64,000 bases of DNA from a bacterium (GTDB lineage: Bacteria; Actinomycetota; Acidimicrobiia; Spongiisociales; Spongiisociaceae). The position numbers and the translations under genes are program-made. The stretch lies in contig JAPPHZ010000030.1 in assembly GCA_028820935.1 (NCBI GenBank), positions 62,001 through 126,000 of the forward strand. The letters run 5' to 3'. The notes beneath the pieces are model-generated. The model saw only the letters and a program-made list of their open reading frames with translations. It did no database searches and had not been told where the DNA came from. Shown one piece after another: positions 61,365-64,000 of this stretch; position 1 is the first letter of the stretch; the number at the start of each line of letters is the position of its first letter.

Positions 61365-62717
61365 GTGAGCATTACCGAATGGGGGTTGAAACTGTCACAC
61401 CCTCGCCATACATTGCCTATCGCCAAGCACCTGCGCCGGTCGAGAGCTCTCCCAATTGGCTCGACCGACCCGAGGGAACATTCAGCTTCTAGGAGCGAAG
61501 GGCCTTCATCCCGGCATCCAGCCGGGCATGGCCGACCACGCTCCAAAAAGGAAAGGTGGTGGTGGGGGAGGGCCCGGTGCGGAGCGCCGGTTTGGCGCGG
61601 CGATTTTCGCGTTCTCGGACCGGTCCGGCGCTGGCGCCAAGCGGTTGTGGCGTTGCTCATCCCGTCGCTGGTGGCTTGCGGGTTCGGATCCGACCAGACC
61701 GAGGAGGTGCCTTCCCCGGTCTGCGCGTCCGGGCAGATCGACGGTGAGGTGGTTCTGCTCAGCCGCGCCGGGCAGATGGCACCGCAGGTCATCGACCGGT
61801 TCGAGCGGCGCTACGCGGTGGACGTCAAGGAGCTGTTCTACGAGACCGACGACGAGATGCTCTCCCGCGTGACCGCAGGTGCCGACCCGTTCGATGTGGT
61901 GATTCTCAGCCAGGACCTGGCTGCGATTCTCTGGCGGGGAGGCCAGCTCCACGCTCTCGACCCGATTGCCTTGCCGGGTCGGGTGAACCTCGACACCCAG
62001 CTCATCCGACCGGATTCGGATACCGAGGGCTTCTACACGGTGCCGCTCGTCTGGGGCACGGTCGGGATCGGTTTGAATGTCAACGTGGTGCCCGACACCG
62101 CCGAAACCAACTGGGGGCTCATCTTCGATCTCTCCCAGGCTTGGATTTACGCGGGTCGGGTCTCACTCCTTGATGATCCCCGCCACGTCATGGCCGCCGC
62201 CATGTTCTACCTCGGATACTCGCCGAACTCGGCGAACCGGGACCAGGTGCGGGAAGCCGGCCGGGTGGTGGCGGAGGCGAAGGCCCACTTGAGGGGGTTC
62301 GATTCTGACGACTACGCAGCCAGGTTGGCCGATGGGGGGCTCGACCTTGCCCAAGGCCGGTCGGATGACTTCCTGGCGGCCCTTGCCCCCGACTCGGACG
62401 ACTTCCTCTACGTCATACCCCAGGAAGGGGCCGCCATCTGGTTGGAGTCGATGGCCGTTCCCGTCACGTCCCAGCATCCGTGCAGCGCCCATTCCTTCAT
62501 CGACTTCCTACTCGAGCCTCGGACGGGAGCGGTCGTGGCCGACCATATCGGGGAGGCCACCGCGAACACGGCGTCGCTCTCGTACCTGATGCCCGAGACC
62601 GCCGCCAACCGGACGCTCTATCCGACGCTCCAGGCCCGGGAGCGGCTGGTGCTCCTCGAATACACGGAGGAACTGGACCTCCTGTACGCGGAGGAGTTCG
62701 CGCTGGTGGTGGAGTAG
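61365..62717 (+). CDS. Family 1-type solute-binding lipoprotein (PotD-like), start uncertain
   Basis: The mature domain, from Cys104 (lipobox SLVAC) to the end, is a PotD/AfuA-like periplasmic binding protein: VVLLSRAGQMAPQVIDRFERRY, VVILSQDLAAILW and VPLVWGTVGIGLNVNVVPD, as in spermidine/putrescine or Fe3+ binders. GTG 61365 as the start would give ~100 residues before the lipobox and would include the promoter-like motif at 61392. No canonical start follows the motif until ten codons before the Cys. GGGGGAGGG at ~61564-61572 could be a ribosome site followed by a non-standard start, or there may be a frame error in the adjacent G-rich run. No transporter genes adjoin. Confidence 0.7.
   Translation: MSITEWGLKLSHPRHTLPIAKHLRRSRALPIGSTDPREHSASRSEGPSSRHPAGHGRPRSKKERWWWGRARCGAPVWRGDFRVLGPVRRWRQAVVALLIPSLVACGFGSDQTEEVPSPVCASGQIDGEVVLLSRAGQMAPQVIDRFERRYAVDVKELFYETDDEMLSRVTAGADPFDVVILSQDLAAILWRGGQLHALDPIALPGRVNLDTQLIRPDSDTEGFYTVPLVWGTVGIGLNVNVVPDTAETNWGLIFDLSQAWIYAGRVSLLDDPRHVMAAAMFYLGYSPNSANRDQVREAGRVVAEAKAHLRGFDSDDYAARLADGGLDLAQGRSDDFLAALAPDSDDFLYVIPQEGAAIWLESMAVPVTSQHPCSAHSFIDFLLEPRTGAVVADHIGEATANTASLSYLMPETAANRTLYPTLQARERLVLLEYTEELDLLYAEEFALVVE
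61392..61414 (+). promoter_or_regulatory. CTGTCACAC-N8-TACATT damage-type promoter candidate
   Basis: CTGTCACAC (61392-61400), eight bases, TACATT (61409-61414), with CTATCGC after it. Same nonamer and hexamer as before ssb. TTGAAA (61386-61391) overlaps a conventional -35 position 17 bases before the hexamer. It should drive the solute-binding gene. Confidence 0.5.
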
Positions 62718-62779
62718 GAGGATGCCGCGAGACGCGGTGAAGGGCCGGTCCGGCGGCGGGAGGCTTGTAGTCTGAACCG

Positions 62780-63487
62780 ATGGCCAACACCGTTCCCAAG
62801 CTCCGACCGGTTCTTAAGAAGCGGGTCCCCAATCTTCGGGTCGAGAGGCGGCTCTGGGAGGTGGGACACGAGGTGGTCGTGGGTGTGGACGAGGTCGGAA
62901 GGGGTGCCTGGGCGGGTCCCTTGACGGTTGGAGCAGCCGTGATCCCGAAGGACCGGCGCATCTACAAGCTACGCGACTCCAAGATGCTCACCGAAACCGA
63001 GCGGGAGGCCTTGTTCGATCGCGTGGCCGGCTGGTGTGTCCGGTGGTCGACCGGCCACGCCGACCACCAGGAGTGTGATCGGCTGGGCATGTCGGAAGCC
63101 CAACGCCTGGCCGCCCGCCGCGCGCTCGACGGGTTGGGTCTGACCCCCGACCGCATCCTGGTCGACGGTCGCTGGGACTTCGTGGGTGGGGCGAGAACCA
63201 TCAGGCTGGTCCGGGGGGATGCGACCTCCCTTTCCATATCGGCCGCCTCGATCCTCGCCAAGGTGACGCGGGACCGGATGATGCGCAGCCTCGCGGCCCA
63301 CTATCCGAACTACGGCTTCGAGAGCAACAAGGGCTACCCATGCCCGACCCACAAGGCCGCCCTGCAGGCATGGGGTCCGTCCGCCATCCACCGCCGGAGC
63401 TGGGTGTTCATGGACCACATGCCCTGGACAGGGATCCCACGTTACGTCAGACCGGACCCCCAAGGCGTGCTTTTCGACGCCGGCTGA
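62780..63487 (+). CDS. rnhB: Ribonuclease HII
   Basis: 235 aa. It removes ribonucleotides from DNA:RNA hybrids. Catalytic acids are in GVDEVGRGAWAGPLTVGAAV (Asp37/Glu38) and in ILVDGRWDF (the third Asp), with SISAASILAKVTRDRMM the family helix. A ~30-residue basic N-terminal extension precedes the fold. TAGTCT (62768-62773) ends six bases before the ATG and there is no ribosome site, so a leaderless mRNA is likely. Convergent with the hydrolase gene. Confidence 0.94.
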   Translation: MANTVPKLRPVLKKRVPNLRVERRLWEVGHEVVVGVDEVGRGAWAGPLTVGAAVIPKDRRIYKLRDSKMLTETEREALFDRVAGWCVRWSTGHADHQECDRLGMSEAQRLAARRALDGLGLTPDRILVDGRWDFVGGARTIRLVRGDATSLSISAASILAKVTRDRMMRSLAAHYPNYGFESNKGYPCPTHKAALQAWGPSAIHRRSWVFMDHMPWTGIPRYVRPDPQGVLFDAG

Positions 63488-63551
63488 CACACCTTGTCCC
63501 TCAGGTAGAAGGTCGTAGCAGGCGGCGGAAGCCGGACCTTTATCGAGAACC

Positions 63552-64000
63552 TCAGCCTGGCAGGAAACCGGCGATGGCGTCTATCACCTGGTCGGGTTGC
63601 TCGACCATCATGATATGGCCCGCGCCTTCGATGGTGACTTCCTGTAGGACGACCAATCGTTCCCGGAGAGGCGCCGCCGCCCGGGACGGCGTCATGATGT
63701 CCAGCGAGCCGCGGATGAGAAGGGCCGGGCACCGGACACGGTCAGCGGCCTCGGCGCCGCGGGCGTAGTCATTGCAGGCGCGGAGGTCCGAAGCCAGGAC
63801 CCCGGCGGGTGCCCGCTCCCACAGCCGGATGGTGCCGCCCATCATCCACAAGCCGGGCGTCTGGTGGCCGCCTAGGTGGAAGGGTTTGCCGTGACCCCAG
63901 GAGGACAACAACTCGTATGCCAGGTGCTGTCCCTGCTCGGAGGCGGCCAGCAGACCGGGATGAACCCGGATGGCAGCTGCGCCGCCGCACATGGTGAGCG
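63552..64000 (-). CDS. Alpha/beta hydrolase, C-terminal part (5' end outside window)
   Basis: The frame continues past the window edge, so the N-terminal part with the nucleophile Ser is missing. The visible ~148 residues contain the cap region and the last strands: CPALLIRGSLDIMTPSRAA, with the expected Asp after the strand, and IEGAGHIMMVEQPDQVIDAIAGFL, with the catalytic His (GAGH). This is the standard ending of the alpha/beta hydrolase fold (esterase, lipase or haloperoxidase-like). The substrate is unknown. Confidence 0.85.
   Translation of the reverse strand, partial: LTMCGGAAAIRVHPGLLAASEQGQHLAYELLSSWGHGKPFHLGGHQTPGLWMMGGTIRLWERAPAGVLASDLRACNDYARGAEAADRVRCPALLIRGSLDIMTPSRAAAPLRERLVVLQEVTIEGAGHIMMVEQPDQVIDAIAGFLPG

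Overview
The window is a gene-dense, GC-rich stretch of a bacterial chromosome. It most likely comes from an actinobacterium outside the well-known genera, and an Acidimicrobiia-like lineage is my best guess. Supporting evidence is the order DUF2342 protein-tilS-hpt-ftsH-folE-folP-folB/K (the arrangement known from Mycobacterium), an ECF sigma factor with a zinc-binding anti-sigma partner, an actinobacterial-type LexA box and damage-type promoter upstream of recA, many GTG/TTG starts, and several genes that look leaderless. No rRNA, CRISPR array, prophage or intact insertion sequence is visible.

Layout. 1-3.8 kb: the end of a pseudouridine synthase and dnaE. 4-8.5 kb: a minus-strand dehydroquinase/hydrolase fusion, a Gfo/Idh/MocA oxidoreductase and an ABC exporter. 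8.5-9.1 kb: a MITE-like element and a small zinc-ribbon-like protein. 9.3-24.1 kb: a full complex I operon, nuoA to nuoN in 13 genes because nuoE and nuoF are one reading frame, ending in a bactofilin-like membrane protein. 25.4-33.6 kb: topA (minus), an MFS transporter, tmk-holB, an O-methyltransferase, a K+ channel and an acyltransferase. 33.7-35.6 kb: tRNA-Thr(CGT), sigma/anti-sigma pair and a DUF2236 protein. 35.7-44.2 kb: the tilS-hpt-ftsH-folate cluster, with a degenerate phosphatase-like gene between folP and a folB-folK fusion. 44.2-50.4 kb: thioesterase, xpt, nth, MATE and MFS transporters, an acetyltransferase and an archaeal-type (type II) GAPDH homologue. 50.4-57.9 kb: a second MITE-like copy, an SLH/VanW protein, rimO-cinA-thpR, recA and a basic-tailed TPR-like protein. 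58-64 kb: ssb, SURF1, YbaK-like deacylase, Trm112-like protein, HIT protein, two solute-binding lipoproteins, rnhB and the end of an alpha/beta hydrolase.

How the parts work together. The nuo operon gives respiratory NADH oxidation and proton pumping. SURF1 suggests an aerobic terminal oxidase elsewhere. dnaE, holB, tmk, topA, ssb, recA, nth and rnhB are replication and repair genes. folE-folP-folBK give most of the folate pathway. xpt and hpt salvage purines.

The non-coding DNA holds most of the unexpected signal. (1) TAGTTGC heptamer arrays lie directly behind four genes, in the gene's own orientation. In two cases the stop codon TAG is the first triplet of the array. (2) A promoter-like motif, (C/A)TGTCACA(C/G)-N8-TAnnnT, lies upstream of recA, ssb, topA and a solute-binding gene. 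It has the spacing of the LexA-independent (PafBC/RecA-NDp) damage promoters of mycobacteria. (3) A ~200-bp element with imperfect terminal inverted repeats occurs twice. (4) Two transporter genes seem to start at ATC and ATA.
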